From positions 4,767,501 through 4,831,500 of the forward strand of contig JAFCIZ010000005.1 in the NCBI GenBank assembly GCA_017871115.1: a DNA stretch of 64,000 bases, given 5' to 3'. The number at the start of each line of letters is the position of its first letter. Position 1 is the stretch's first letter. This DNA is from Cunninghamella blakesleeana (taxonomy: Eukaryota > Mucoromycota > Mucoromycetes > Mucorales > Cunninghamellaceae). The notes under the pieces are model-generated. The model was given only the letters and a program-made list of their open reading frames with translations, did not search any database and was not told the origin of the DNA. A program made the translations under genes and the position numbers. Shown here in pieces: positions 40,376-52,109 of the stretch.

Positions 40376-41569
40376 TGTTATATCGCTTATTACCGTAAAA
40401 CTCTTTCCATCCATTCATATACTAATTTAGAAATAATGTAAATAAATATAAATACAATAATAATAATTAGTGGATTTCTATTTTTTTAAACTTTAGCCTA
40501 TATATTAAACTACCGAATTATACATATTATTTTGAGAATCCGTTTGTTAAATAGGCTCTAATTGATTAAATTTAGTCTTTTTTTGGAAACTTACTCTATT
40601 TTATTGGGTGTAAAGAAATGAAATTAATTTAAACAATAAAAAAAATTTTCTTTTATAAAAAGCAATATTTTTCGCCGTTGACTTTACGTACTCCCTCTTT
40701 TTATTATTCACTATCCTCACAAGCATTTGGTATCATTGTCATTAAAATATATACGTATATATTATTTTTTATGGAAACTTTTGATAGCTTTTATCCAAGG
40801 ATACTGGAGAAAAAATAAAATAAAAATAAGATAGTATGTAACAATTATTGCTGCATTCATTTATTTTCCTATTTAAACTTAGTGATCGGAGGGCAATCTT
40901 ATCTTTTTTTTTTTTTTTTGTTACATATTAACCAGTCTCTCTATACGTATCATCCGTATTCTCTTTAAATTTTATAAGGAAAATGTAAATTATATGTATG
41001 CAGTTTTTATTATAAATAAGTATAAAGAAAGAAAGAAAGGGAACAAAAAAAATATACAACAGTTTTTTTTAATGATTTTAGGAGAAAAATGATCACACCA
41101 AAATAAACATTTTATCTCGAGATTTTAACTCAAAAATTAACTTTTTTTTTAAAAAAAACATGTCTACATAATAGTTTTATTAATTAAAAAAAAAAAGATG
41201 CGTATTATAAGATTTCTTTTTTTTGTTTCAAATAATAAATATAAATATAGAAATTAGATAGAATCTGCTTTTTTAAAAATAAAATAAATAAAAAATAATA
41301 TATACACCACCTAAAAAATTAACTATTTATATTACCAAAAATGGTATATCATATCTTTTAGTGATTGGCATTGTATAATACAACTTGTTTTCGATGCTCA
41401 TTAATTATTTCAATAAATAGACCAAATAATTTTAAGGGCTGGTTTTTCTTTAGAAAAATCCTTTATGTTTGCACAATTAAATTTTTAATCGAAAGATCTA
41501 TTATGGTCGAAGATTGGTCACTTTATTATTACTATAATTATTTTATATATACAATAAAATAATTATAAA

Positions 41570-42377
41570 TTATTTATTTAAATATTGTCTAATAGAATCA
41601 ACAATGACACCATGGTCTTCCTATTGAATGTATAATAATAAAATTAAAAAAGAACCACATATGTATTAATAAATATGAAAAAAATAAAAATAAAGATATG
41701 TGTGTAGTTCATAAAAAATTTACCCATTGCTTTAATCCAGTAACAGTAATATGGCCAACAGTACCAGCAACATTTTTAATAATGATTGGGAAACTACCAC
41801 CATGGGATGCATAATCTTTTCCAGATAACTAGTTAAATAATAATATTATTATTACTATTCAATTTATTTATTATATATATATATATATATAATTAAACAA
41901 TCCTCTATATTGATATTAGTATATTTTATTTCCAATTACCAAATAAGCTTCTTCTAATGTTTTGCCTTTTACTTGTAAAGTATTTCCTAACCAATACGAT
42001 GAATGTCCAAACCATTTGACAGAATTGCTATATATAATAAAATAGAACATAAATGTTTGACCCATCCAAAAAAAAAAAAAAAAAAAAAAATACATATATA
42101 TTTATACATACTTGTATTATGATGATGATTTTTTCTTTTATTATTACCTTTTACGTCTAATCCAATTTTCGTTATCAAGGGTAGCTCCATCCATCATATG
42201 GCGGAAAAGCTGAAGGTTATTTACTGTAATATCAATAGCAACAGATTTTTTATAGTTTTTTTTAACATTATCTAATATCAATAAGCCTAATTGTAAAGCA
42301 TCTTCACTTGTAAATTTTGTGAATTGAAGCTCTTGTTCTTGAAGTAAAATTTCATCAATAAGTTCTTGAGCAGACAT
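41570..42377 (-). CDS. YBR137W/GlcG-like (UPF0303, heme-degrading-domain fold) protein
   Basis: Four exons on the minus strand (42377–42148, 42027–41940, 41828–41724, 41620–41570) encode 157 residues, the normal size of the family. Recognised by the segments LFRHMMDGATLDNENWIRRK, FGHSSYW and HGGSFPI with a final GLKQWEDHGVIVDSI. The Saccharomyces member YBR137W is linked to the tail-anchored protein (GET) insertion machinery, and bacterial relatives have a heme-binding fold. The precise function here is not shown by sequence. It is about 240 bases downstream of the CobW-family gene on the same strand. Confidence 0.88.
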
Positions 42378-42620
42378 GGTATTGATTTATTTAATATATA
42401 TGTACGTGTATGTGTACGTGTGTGTATATAAATTAACAAGAAGAAAAAAGTAAAAAATAAAAAAGTAGAAAGGAAAATAAAAACGAAAAATAGGCGCGCT
42501 ATTTAAATCCCTTTTTTTTTTTTTCCATTTTTCCCAGATTTTTCAATATTAAAAAATATATGTTTTATTGTAACCTTTTATATAAATAGCAATGTATTAT
42601 TAATCCAAATAATTATATTT

Positions 42621-44187
42621 CTAATGTCTATGGGCTTCTATTAAATCTAACTGACCCTGTTTTCCATTTAAAAATTGGTGTTTGACTTTATCCTTATACA
42701 TTCTTAAATCTTGTCCCATAATAGTGATTTTCATTTCAATATCTTTACTTTGGGTCAAGGTTTCAGGATGTTCTACAGGGTTTAATGTGAATCTTCCAAA
42801 AGCATGATTTAATATATAAAGTGTTCCTTCTGTATCCAATCGTACAAACCCCTTAACGCGATAAATATCATCCTTTGGTAACGTATTTAACCATGCTTCA
42901 AATGCTTCAGTGCTTAGGTGTTGTTGTTCATCAAAAGGTATTATGACTTGGATCAAATCAACTTCATTAGCTTGATGGTTTGGATCAAATACCATTTCTT
43001 CCATGTTTCCTGAACGTTGATAGGCTACTTTAAATAATTCTGTATCTAATCCAAACACAAGGTCAGGAGAGATTCCATTTTTATCGCATTTCACTTTTGG
43101 TGTGTCTGTATTTAATTCGTTTACTCGATCGATTACTAAATCTAATTCTCGTTCTGACACCTAGGTGATAAAAATTAAAATAAAATAAAGAAATAAAATA
43201 GACCATATATGATTAGCTACTATCATGAATCTTTCTATTTCTATATTTGTATTTTTATATTACCAATTCATGTTTGTTGAGTAAAATAACATCACTATAT
43301 TGTGCTTGAAGTTTGGCTGTATAACTAGTATCTTCGTATCCTCTAAAATTGACACAATCTACAACTGTTATAATTGAATCCAATGTAAATCCTTCTGATT
43401 TCAGTTCACGAATTTGCCAAGCAATAGGTGCGGGAAAAGCTGATCCACTATCATTATATATATATAAATATAAATATAATGAATAACACACTCTTCATTA
43501 TTTGGTATATATATATATATATATTATGTATTTTTTTATTTTATTTATTTACCTAGTTTCAACAATAATACGGTCAGGATTGTATTTTTCTATAGATAAT
43601 AATAAGTAATAATAAAGTTAAAAAATGTCAAAATAATATATACATGACCAAATTTTTCAAAATACTTTTTTTATTTTTATATACCTTTTAGTTCTTGTAG
43701 AGCTAATTTCATTTGACCAACAAGAACACAGCATAAACAACCATTCATCATTTCTTGTACACCGATATTTGTTTCTTTGGCAAGTTGACTGTCCACTAAA
43801 TAAAATAAAATAAAATAAATATGACTCATATATAAATCATAATGATAGTAATACCAATAATATCAATACTAATAATATTTTATAATGCTAGTAATTTGAA
43901 TATCTTACCAGCAATATCACCAAATTCATTTTTTAATAAGCAAGTATTGTATCCTTCGGGAAGCTGTTTTAATAGAGATAATATAGTTGTTGTTTTACCT
44001 ATAAGTTAAAAAGTAAAAATAGATATAAATATATATATATATAAGTTGATGTATATATTTAAAAAATGCTTTCGTATTTATTTATTGTTATTATAAGCTC
44101 ATAAAACAGTTATCACTGACATATCTACTGACCACTTCCAAGGTAGCCTGTGAAAACAGTGATTGGAATATCTTTCTTTTGATCCAT
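42621..44187 (-). CDS. CobW/COG0523-family GTPase (metallochaperone-like)
   Basis: Six exons on the minus strand (44187–44133, 43998–43909, 43795–43685, 43589–43553, 43447–43264, 43160–42621) give 338 residues. The P-loop is GYLGSGKTT, split by intron 1. The family metal motif GCLCC follows, then ETSGSAFP, a switch-type VVDC, the guanine-specificity motif LNKHEL, and a C-terminal CobW_C domain (VKGFVRLD…). COG0523 GTPases insert or deliver metals such as zinc using GTP. The usual ZNG1 N-terminal CxxC-like extension that contacts methionine aminopeptidase is not seen, so I assign only the family. The last His-rich residues (EAHRH) could add metal affinity. Confidence 0.9.
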
Positions 44188-44501
44188 GGTATTTTTTTTT
44201 ATAATTTAGTGAAAGAGAAAAAAAAAGAGTACGAAAAAATTTAGACCTTTTTTAAAAATCTGAGTTTTAATGAATTTTTTTGGTGATCATGTCAATTTGA
44301 TTTTTTTATTTGTATATATAATTTAATGAATGAGTATATAAACTTTTATTATTGTAATTGTTATTATTGATATTATTATTATTTTATACAATTTTTGAAA
44401 ATCATTGCCTTACTGAGAGAAAAAAAAAATAGATAAAAAAAAATAAAGATGTATATGTATAGATATAGACTTTCCAATTAATATAAATATGAGTGTGTTT
44501 C

Positions 44502-45384
44502 TTAATTACGCAAGAATTTGCCAACAATATGTAAACCAAATACACTAGCAATAAAGGTAAGGGATAAAACTAAAACAACTACAGGGTCACTATATATGCG
44601 TATAAGTATTTAAATAAATAATTTGGTTAGATGATTCCTTTTCCTTTTTCTTTTGCAAATGATACATATACATATGTTTGTGTGTGATGTGTGTTTATTT
44701 ATTTATTTTTAACAAATGATTACTTACACTCGAAGACCAGGGGAATCATCAGAATAAATACGCATCATACTAGAAGTGCTGCCACCAGGCATAGGACCAC
44801 GAGAAGCGGTTTGATTTGAGCGAGAAGTAACTCGTTTTCTATTTTTTTAAACATAAATAGGAAATCGTTAATATTAAATATATTTGTATTTTATATTCCC
44901 TTTACTCTTTTCTTCTTTGCCTTTTTTTTTCTTTCTCCTTATTTAATTATATTTATTTTCCAATAGCAATAAATGCATATATGTTATATGTATTTTTTTC
45001 CAATAGTAATAAGTTTTCTCTATCTTATTTCCAATAATAATATTTATGATAATAGTATTTATCGGTATAATTCTTTTTATCACAGCAGTAATAATATAAA
45101 TATATATATACGTTTCTTTTCAACCCATAACGTAACCTTTTTTATTTATTACGATCAGCTAAGATATATATTCACATAAAATAACATTTACCTGATAGTT
45201 CCTTTAGGAGTAGAAGATGAAGAAGATTCGGCCTATAGGATAAAATAAATAAAAGAAAAGAAATTATGAGGATTAATATAAATATTCATTTTTATATTAT
45301 ATATTTATATACTAAATATATAATAATAATACAAAACATTAATAAAAATAGTTTATTCGAATAAATAATCATATTACTTACCAT
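44502..45384 (-). CDS. SBH1: Sec61 translocon beta subunit
   Basis: Four exons on the minus strand (45384–45382, 45232–45192, 44838–44728, 44589–44502) encode 80 residues. The first coding exon is the start codon alone. The protein begins M-A-E with a Ser/Thr-rich cytosolic part, followed by the Sec61-beta hallmark MMRIYSDDSPGLRVDP and a single tail-anchored transmembrane helix (VVVLVLSLTFIASVFGLHIV) ending in a short basic tail. This is a subunit of the ER Sec61 channel for co-translational translocation. It is easily missed because each exon is too short to show as an open frame. The assignment rests on the motif, length and tail-anchor. Confidence 0.93.
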
Positions 45385-45678
45385 GATGTGTGTGAAGGAT
45401 GGAATAAAAAATAAAACGAAAGGAAAAAAAAAAAAAGTTTTTGGAATTGAAATTCTTTTTTTTTTTATTTAGAACGCGAACAAATATAATAAAAGAATTA
45501 GTGTGGGTTGATTTTATTGGATGATATGAAATCTCATTCAAATTCCGTTAATTTTTTTAAAGAATTAAATTTGTTTTTCATTGCCCATTTTCTTTCTCTT
45601 TCTTTAATCATTACCTGTTACTATAGGGAGTGTGCCAGTTTATTTTTTAATTTTTTAACAAGTTCTTCTCTTCAGAAA

Positions 45679-45948
45679 ATGCTCTTTTATCTTTTCAGTA
45701 CTTTATTTTGTTTATCAATGCTTCAATATGTCTTCTGTTACGCAGATTGCAATGACATCCAAAAAAATAGTTGTTTGAAGCTGTGGTTTGATACAGGTAT
45801 TGAAAGCTGTGAAAGAATGGCTTTGAGAAATGTATGTTCAACAACAGGTAGTTTTTGTAATGCTGAACAGGCTAATCTTTGCAATGCTTTTATGAAGGAA
45901 CACATAAATATTGTATATTGTGGTTCAGATAAATGTGAAGTCAAATGA
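45679..45948 (+). CDS. Small secreted cysteine-rich protein
   Basis: A single-exon frame giving 89 residues from the Met at 45679. The N-terminal hydrophobic core (MLFYLFSTLFCLSMLQYVFCYA) is a good signal peptide with cleavage after YA. The mature part of about 66 residues contains eight cysteines, enough for four disulfides, and few hydrophobic runs. No known family recognised. An in-frame upstream Met at 45508 would add 57 poorly coding residues, so I prefer 45679. Candidates include a wall-associated protein, an antimicrobial-like protein or an effector-like protein; none can be chosen from sequence. It is divergent from SBH1. Confidence 0.65.
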   Translation: MLFYLFSTLFCLSMLQYVFCYADCNDIQKNSCLKLWFDTGIESCERMALRNVCSTTGSFCNAEQANLCNAFMKEHINIVYCGSDKCEVK

Positions 45949-46211
45949 CATGTGTAGTGGTAATAATATTCTTATGTATATAAATAATATATATATATAT
46001 ATGTCTTTATATAATAAAAATTTCTCTATATTATATATGTATAGTATAGTGATACTTATATGGACACTTTTATATTACTGTTAATTTATTTTTATACAGT
46101 TTTTTTTTTAATTAAATTAATGTTAATGAATAAAGAATATATGATGGATTTTAAACGAAGATAATAAAAAATAAAAAAAATATATGAAATGAATAAAGAA
46201 ATATCTACAGC

Positions 46212-47955
46212 CTAATATAACATGCGAGTTTTGATATTGGCAGGTGTAGCAGTGATAGCATCATAAAGCGAGTGGAGTTGATCTTCAGTAACGTTAGAAA
46301 TATCAGCCATTACATAAGCAATATCGCCTTTTGAATCAGAATATTGTTTTTCAACATTATGATCAGCAAAAATTTCATTAATAGCCTAATATAAATAAAT
46401 AAACAAAAACATGTTTGATTATTATTATGATTAGTATCATCCGTATTATTATAATTATGTATTTTTTTATTTTATTTTCATTTTATTTTACCCGAAGTAC
46501 ACCAGGAATATTTTTGTGAACATATAAAACACGAACAGTATTAGCATCTTCTTCACGGATAGCACGTAAATCAACTTCAGGAAAGTTGACAGCACCAATA
46601 GAAGTACCTTCATTGATAAATTTGGCTAAAGCAGTAGAGACTTCAATGCCTATCATTCTTTGAGCTTCTTCAGTAGATCCACCAATATGAGGTGTTAAAA
46701 TTAAATTAGAACAAGCAAGCAAATCAGGATAATCTTTGAAATGAGGACCATTGGAAGCAGGTTCCTTAGGGTAAACATCAATGGCAGCGCCACCAAGATG
46801 ACCTGATTGTAGGCCATGGACAAGAGCAGGGATTTGTACTACAGTACCTCTTGCATTGTTTAATAAATAAGCACCCTTTTTCATCATTTTAATTTCTCTT
46901 TCACCTATCATGTTTTTGGTTTCTTCCAATTCTGGGACATGTAATGTAACAAAGTCAGCCATGGCTAATAATTCTTCTAAAGTTTCTGTTTGTTTGGCGG
47001 TTCCCAAGGGCATGATTTGTAATACATCATAAAAATATACTGTCATTCCCATGGATTCAGCTAACACTGATAATTGTGATCCAATATGTCCATACCCAAC
47101 AATACCCAAGATTTTGCCTCGAATTTCATAACATTGCTTAGAAACCTTATTCCATACACCATTATGCATTTCTATATTACGATCTCCTAATTGGCGTGCT
47201 AATGTAATTACTTCTCCAATAACTAATTCGGCTACCGATCGAGAATTACTAAATGGTGAATTAAATACAGCGATCTATAAATAAATCAGTCGTTCAGTAA
47301 AAAGGATAAAAAGAATAAAAAGTCAACATCATCATTAGTAATTTAAACCCAATAAAATCATTCTTTGATTGCCTTTTTTAGCTGATCGATTGATAAAAAA
47401 AAACAAACCCATCCACCATCACACAGAAACATATGTTTATCACGTCCTATTTTTTTTTTTTTCCTATTTCTCTTAATACTATTGCTATTTATTTTATTTT
47501 AATTTACCCCATTTTTTGCAGCAGCTTGAAGGTCAACTTGATTTGTACCAATACAGAAACAACCAATTGCTAATAAATTTTTAGCTTGATCCAATACTTC
47601 TTTTGTTAATTTAGTTTTTGATCTAATACCAATAACGTGAGCGTCACGAATCTTTTCTATTAATTCATCACCTACTAAAGCTTTAGCATAAGTTTCTACC
47701 TATATATATATATATATAAAATAGATGAGTATATGAATAAGGCATGTGTATAAATATCAAATATCAATAAAAAAAATATTTTTTATTTGCTTTCTTATTT
47801 TTATTTACTTGATAGCCTTCTTTTTTGAAAGCGTTGACAGCTGTTTCGTTGATATTTTCTAATAATAAAATCTTAACTTCTTTAGAAGTAAATGGGCGAA
47901 GCGTTTTAGCTTTAACTTGAGGTAAAGAACTACGTCTAGGTTGCGTATCAGCCAT
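46212..47955 (-). CDS. SER3: D-3-phosphoglycerate dehydrogenase
   Basis: Four exons on the minus strand (47955–47809, 47699–47508, 47274–46492, 46385–46212) encode 431 residues. NAD-binding Rossmann motif GIVGYGHIGSQL, the family elements IGCFCIGTNQVDL, FNSPFSNSRSVAELVIGEV, NNARGTVV, AAIDVYPKEP and LTPHIGGSTEEAQ with the catalytic His, and a C-terminal ACT-like domain (GDIAYVMADIS) for serine feedback. It oxidises 3-phosphoglycerate to 3-phosphohydroxypyruvate, the first step of serine synthesis. Slightly shorter than yeast Ser3/Ser33 because the N-terminus is short. It shares a divergent upstream region with the homoserine acetyltransferase gene. Confidence 0.95.
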
Positions 47956-48321
47956 ATTTATAAAAAAAATAGTTTATATATATATTTTATTATTATAATA
48001 AAAATAACAAAAGTGGAAAGAAAAAAAAAAAAGATCGAGAATGAAAAATAAGCAAGGCATGTTTAAAAAAAAGATGCGGGATTCAAAATTTTAAAAAATT
48101 GTGCAATTTTTTATCATCAGAGTTTTCATTGGCTGTTGGATTTTTTTTATAATGCTATTCAACCTTTTTTCTTTTTTTTGTTCCTTTTCCCTCTCTTTTT
48201 ATTCTTTATCTTTTTTCATTTTATTCTACATATATATATATTTATAAATATATATATATATATATACATATTTATAAGCATATATTTATTTATACATACA
48301 TAGTAAATTAAATAATAATTC
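47956..48321. promoter_or_regulatory. Shared divergent promoter of SER3 and MET2
   Basis: 366 bases between two divergent amino-acid-biosynthesis genes. A CCAAT-box is present on the minus strand (ATTGG at 48129–48133). I looked for the Gcn4-type TGACTCA and the CACGTG E-box and saw neither. Confidence 0.5.
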
Positions 48322-49317
48322 ATGTACGAAACATTTAAAACAGTAGAAGGTTTGCCAGCACCTTTAGTCAAAAATAAATTAGTCAATCTAATTCCTGATC
48401 AGAATATTACTGTTATACCTGAATTCACTTTAGAATCAGGTGTACAAATAAAAGACGTGCCTGTTGCTTGGAAAGCTTGGGGAAAATTGAATGAAAAAGG
48501 TGATAACTGTATGATTATATGTCATGCTTTAACAGGAAGTGCCGATGTAGAAGATTGGTAAGTTTGTAGTTTTTTCCATATATATACATCTATATAATAC
48601 AAAAGTAATTATAATGATAAATATAAATATATACAAAAAGGGTGGTCTTTTAAAAAAAAGGGATCGCTATTGTAAAAAAGACGATTAATATAAAATAAAA
48701 ATAGAATAATGCATTAATCATGGGTACAGAGAGAGAGACATATGATATATTATATATATAATAGGGTAATCAAGTTTTAAATATATATATATATATAAAT
48801 ATATAAACTTTAATTTTATTTTTATTTTATTTTATCTATTATAAATTATATATATAAATATAGGTGGGGACCATTGATGGGACCCCGTAAAGCTTTTGAT
48901 ACCACCAAGTTTTTTATTATATGTTGTAACGTAACTGGATCACCTTATGGATCAGCGTCACCATTAACTATCAATAAAGAAACCGGAGAAAAATTCGGAC
49001 CTGAATTTCCATTAGCAAGTGTTCGTGATGATGTTCGACTTCATCGTTTAGTTTTAGACCAATTAGGTGTGAAACAAGTGGCTATATGTATAGGTGGTTC
49101 AATGGGTGGTATGCAAGTTTTAGAGTGGGCTTTTATGGGAAAAGACTATGTACGTACAATTGTTCCTATTGCTACCTCCGGTCGTCATTCTGCTTGGGGT
49201 ATTAGTTGGGGTGAAGCTCAACGTCAATCCATTTACAGTGATCCATTTTATGGTAAGTTTTTATTATGATCATAACTATTATCCTTTTTTTTTAATTTTT
49301 ATTTATCATGAATAGGA

Positions 49318-49357
<40 letters not shown>

Positions 49358-50365
49358 TTCAAAAAAAAAAAAAAAAAAATATCTAATACACTTTGTATAT
49401 ATTTTATTTATTGATATATTTTTTTTAAAAAAAAATAGTGGATGGATACTATACTGATGATCAACCTCCTAATGTTGGATTATCTGCAGCTCGTATGTCA
49501 GCTTTATTAACTTATAGATCAAGAGATTCGTTTGAATCCCGGTTTGGAAGAAAATCTGCAGATATGAAAAAATATGGCAATCAGCAAAGACCAACTTCTC
49601 CTCGTGAAGCCAACCGTTTAATTCATAATGATGGACATAAAAGTAAAACCGGCACTTCACCTCCATCATCATTACAACAAATTGAAAATCATGAAGACCA
49701 AAGTCATACTCATGTAACAATCAATGATCCTCCTATGCCTACACCATTTGTATTTTCTGCGCAATCATACTTACGTTACCAAGGTGATAAATTTATTAAT
49801 CGTTTCGATGCTAATTGCTATATTGCTTTAACCCGTAAAATGGATACCCATGACTTGTCTCGTAATCGTGGTAATTACGATGATGTTTTAACTACTATTC
49901 ATCAACCTACTCTTGTTATTGGTAATAGATGAATTTTTTTTTAAAAGAAAAAAAAAATGGAAAAGAGAGATATGATTATATAAAATTAAATTAAAAAAAA
50001 GAAAGTTAAAAAAAATAGATGGGGTAAAAAATAATTGGGTTTTAATTTAATTTTATAATTTTACATTTATTTTTCTAATAGGTATTGAAACGGATGGATT
50101 ATTTACTATATCAGAACAATATGAATTAGCAGACGGTATTCCTGGAGCAAAAATGATTGTGATTCAATCATCCGATGGCCATGATGGCTTTTTATTAGAA
50201 TTTGATCAAATCAACAAACATATATTAGAATTTCAAAAAGAAGTTCTACCTGATATTTTTGATACAAATGTTATTAGTTTAGAAGAAGCTGAACGTCAAG
50301 AAGAATTAAAGGCTACTAAAACAAGTTTATTTGGGGAAGCTGAAGTGGATATCACCCAATGGTGA
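48322..50365 (+). CDS. MET2: Homoserine O-acetyltransferase
   Basis: Four exons (48322–48557, 48864–49252, 49439–49921, 50082–50365) encode 463 residues. An alpha/beta-hydrolase enzyme of methionine synthesis that transfers acetyl from acetyl-CoA to L-homoserine. The nucleophile elbow GGSMGGMQ places the catalytic Ser at residue 158. Other family marks are CHALTGSADVEDWWGP, SPYGSASPLT and YLRYQGDKFINRFDANCYIALTRKMDTHDL, and the terminal catalytic His is in SDGHDGFLLE. A hydrophilic insert of about 50 residues (49590–49720) sits between the Ser and Asp parts, as in other fungal Met2 proteins. Cytosolic. Its neighbour SER3 feeds serine and hence cysteine and one-carbon units. Confidence 0.95.
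49318..49353. repeat. (AT)n microsatellite in MET2 intron 2
   Basis: About 17 AT units followed shortly by an 18-base A run. Confidence 0.9.
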
Positions 50366-50828
50366 TTGTCCTATATTTGGTTAATTGATATCACTGTCAA
50401 CAAGATTATTACGGTTATGGTATAAAGTATATTACATATTCAAGCGGAGGTTATAATGTATGCTGTTCCTATTTTTTTATTTATCTCTTCTTTCTTCTAT
50501 AATATATATTTATACCTATATGTATTGATAAATAATTAAATAAAGTTATAATATAGAAATCTTTTCACCAATCATCATTTATTTATTATTTTTAATGTGC
50601 GGGGTAACTAAAAAATATCTAATTCATGTGATGTGTTATCATTTGTTAGTTTTTTATGTCAATAAAAATCAACTATGATCGATAACTCCGATATCTTCTT
50701 CATGTGAATATGATGCTTATTGAAAAAAAAAAAAAGATATAAAAAAAAGATGATTGCTCAACAATTTTTTATTCTTTTTTTTTCTTTATTCATTTTATTT
50801 TATAAAAAATCTATTAATTTAATTAACT
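50366..50828. other. Intergenic region between MET2 and the SCP2 gene
   Basis: MET2 3' region with AATAAAG near 50538 and the SCP2 promoter with T-rich DNA close to the ATG. No other feature seen. Confidence 0.45.
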
Positions 50829-51417
50829 ATGTCTGATATTGTTGTTCCCGGTTTCAAAGGTTCTGAACTCATTGCTGAATTAAGCAAAGTCTTCGACGGT
50901 TACTCTGCTGAAGAAAAGGCCAAATTAATCAAGCAAGTCAATGGTGTTTTCCAATTTGTTTTAAAGGCTGATGGTAAACAAGAAATTTTCACCGTTGATT
51001 GTAAGAAGGAAGGTAATGTCGTTAGAGGAAAGGGTAATGCTAAGGCCGATGCTGTTATCGTAAGTATTTCATTTTATTTTTATTTATTTTTTAAGATAAT
51101 AATAATAATAATAATAATTAACATTTTTTAATTTAATTATTATTAGACTCTTGCTGATAAAGACTTCGTTGACTTAGCTCAAGGTAAACTTAATGGTCAA
51201 AAGGCTTATATGTCTGGTAAACTTAAGATTAAGGGTCAAATCATGCTTGCCATGGTAAGTTTACATGTTAAAAAATAAAAAATAATGGGATCAATTTATA
51301 GCAAGATTAAAAAAGTAAAGGAGTAGGTTGATCCATAAACTAATCATGATTCATTTTATTTTTTAATAGAAACTTGACAGCGTCTTCAAGTCCATCAACC
51401 CTACTGCCAAACTCTAA
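50829..51417 (+). CDS. Stand-alone SCP2 sterol-carrier protein with C-terminal AKL
   Basis: Three exons (50829–51059, 51147–51254, 51370–51417) encode 128 residues consisting of one SCP2 domain ([23 protein letters not shown]…, [29 protein letters not shown]). The protein ends in Ala-Lys-Leu, a working variant of the peroxisomal targeting signal PTS1. It should bind fatty acyl-CoAs or sterols in the peroxisomal matrix and support beta-oxidation. Codon choice (many AAG, GTC, ATC, GCC) is unlike neighbours and like RPS23, suggesting strong expression. Stand-alone SCP2 proteins, without the thiolase or MFE partner, are known in fungi. Confidence 0.93.
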
Positions 51418-52109
51418 ACAATTTATTTATTATTATAGAAACAAGCATATATTAAAGTATATCAATGTATGTGTTTGTATGTATGTGTGTGTGTGCGATT
51501 TTAAACGTGTGTATATGTAGAATAAATTATTATACCTTTTTAATAATAAATTTCATATTTTTTTAAAAAATGACTTTTTTTCTTGATATAAATTATATTA
51601 TTTTGATTTTCGAGTATAAAACGTTAATTTTTTATATAAATACTATATATAATTAATTAATGAATATGTATAATAGCAATAATATATAGTATCAATTTAA
51701 GGGTAAGAAAAAAAAAATCTTTGAAGAAACTAGATGGTTTTAGTTATATTTAAATATTAAAAAAAAAAAAAAGGTTAAATAAAAACATGACTTTAGGTTT
51801 TTTCTTTTTAAAAAAACCAGTTTGTTTAGTATATGATAAATTAAATATTATTGAAAGTTTGTAAAATAAATAAAATTTTTGACTATAATATATAGTTTGA
51901 TAATTAAAATATTAATAAGAAGGTTAAAAAAAGTTTTTAAAAAAGGAAAGGATATGTACGATGGTTGACTATGTATATATGTATATATAAATATATAATA
52001 AAAAGAAAAAAAGAGAAAAATAATGTAGGTATAGAATGGATATGGTACTTATATATATATATATATAATGGATTTAAAAAAATAAATAAAAAGAAAGAAA
52101 TGTACATTT
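51418..52109. other. Convergent intergenic region
   Basis: 3' regions of the SCP2 gene and of the kelch gene (minus). Short (TG)n near 51475–51495, poly-A and TA runs. The open frame at 51965–52216 is not credible. Confidence 0.5.

Larger units (their letters stand above)
39411..41569. other. 2.2-kb gene-free region upstream of the RasGEF gene
   Basis: No supported gene. It holds (GAAA)n and GGAA runs (39719–39765), a long (AT)n/(TATAT) stretch (40270–40375) able to form cruciforms, and several poly-T tracts. Its length suggests a larger promoter for the RasGEF gene on the minus strand, together with the 3' region of the gene to the right. Confidence 0.5.

Noticed and set aside
45508..45678. 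Longer N-terminus for the cysteine-rich secreted protein
   Set aside because: The upstream 57 codons are hydrophobic and AT-driven. The Met at 45679 gives a proper signal peptide.
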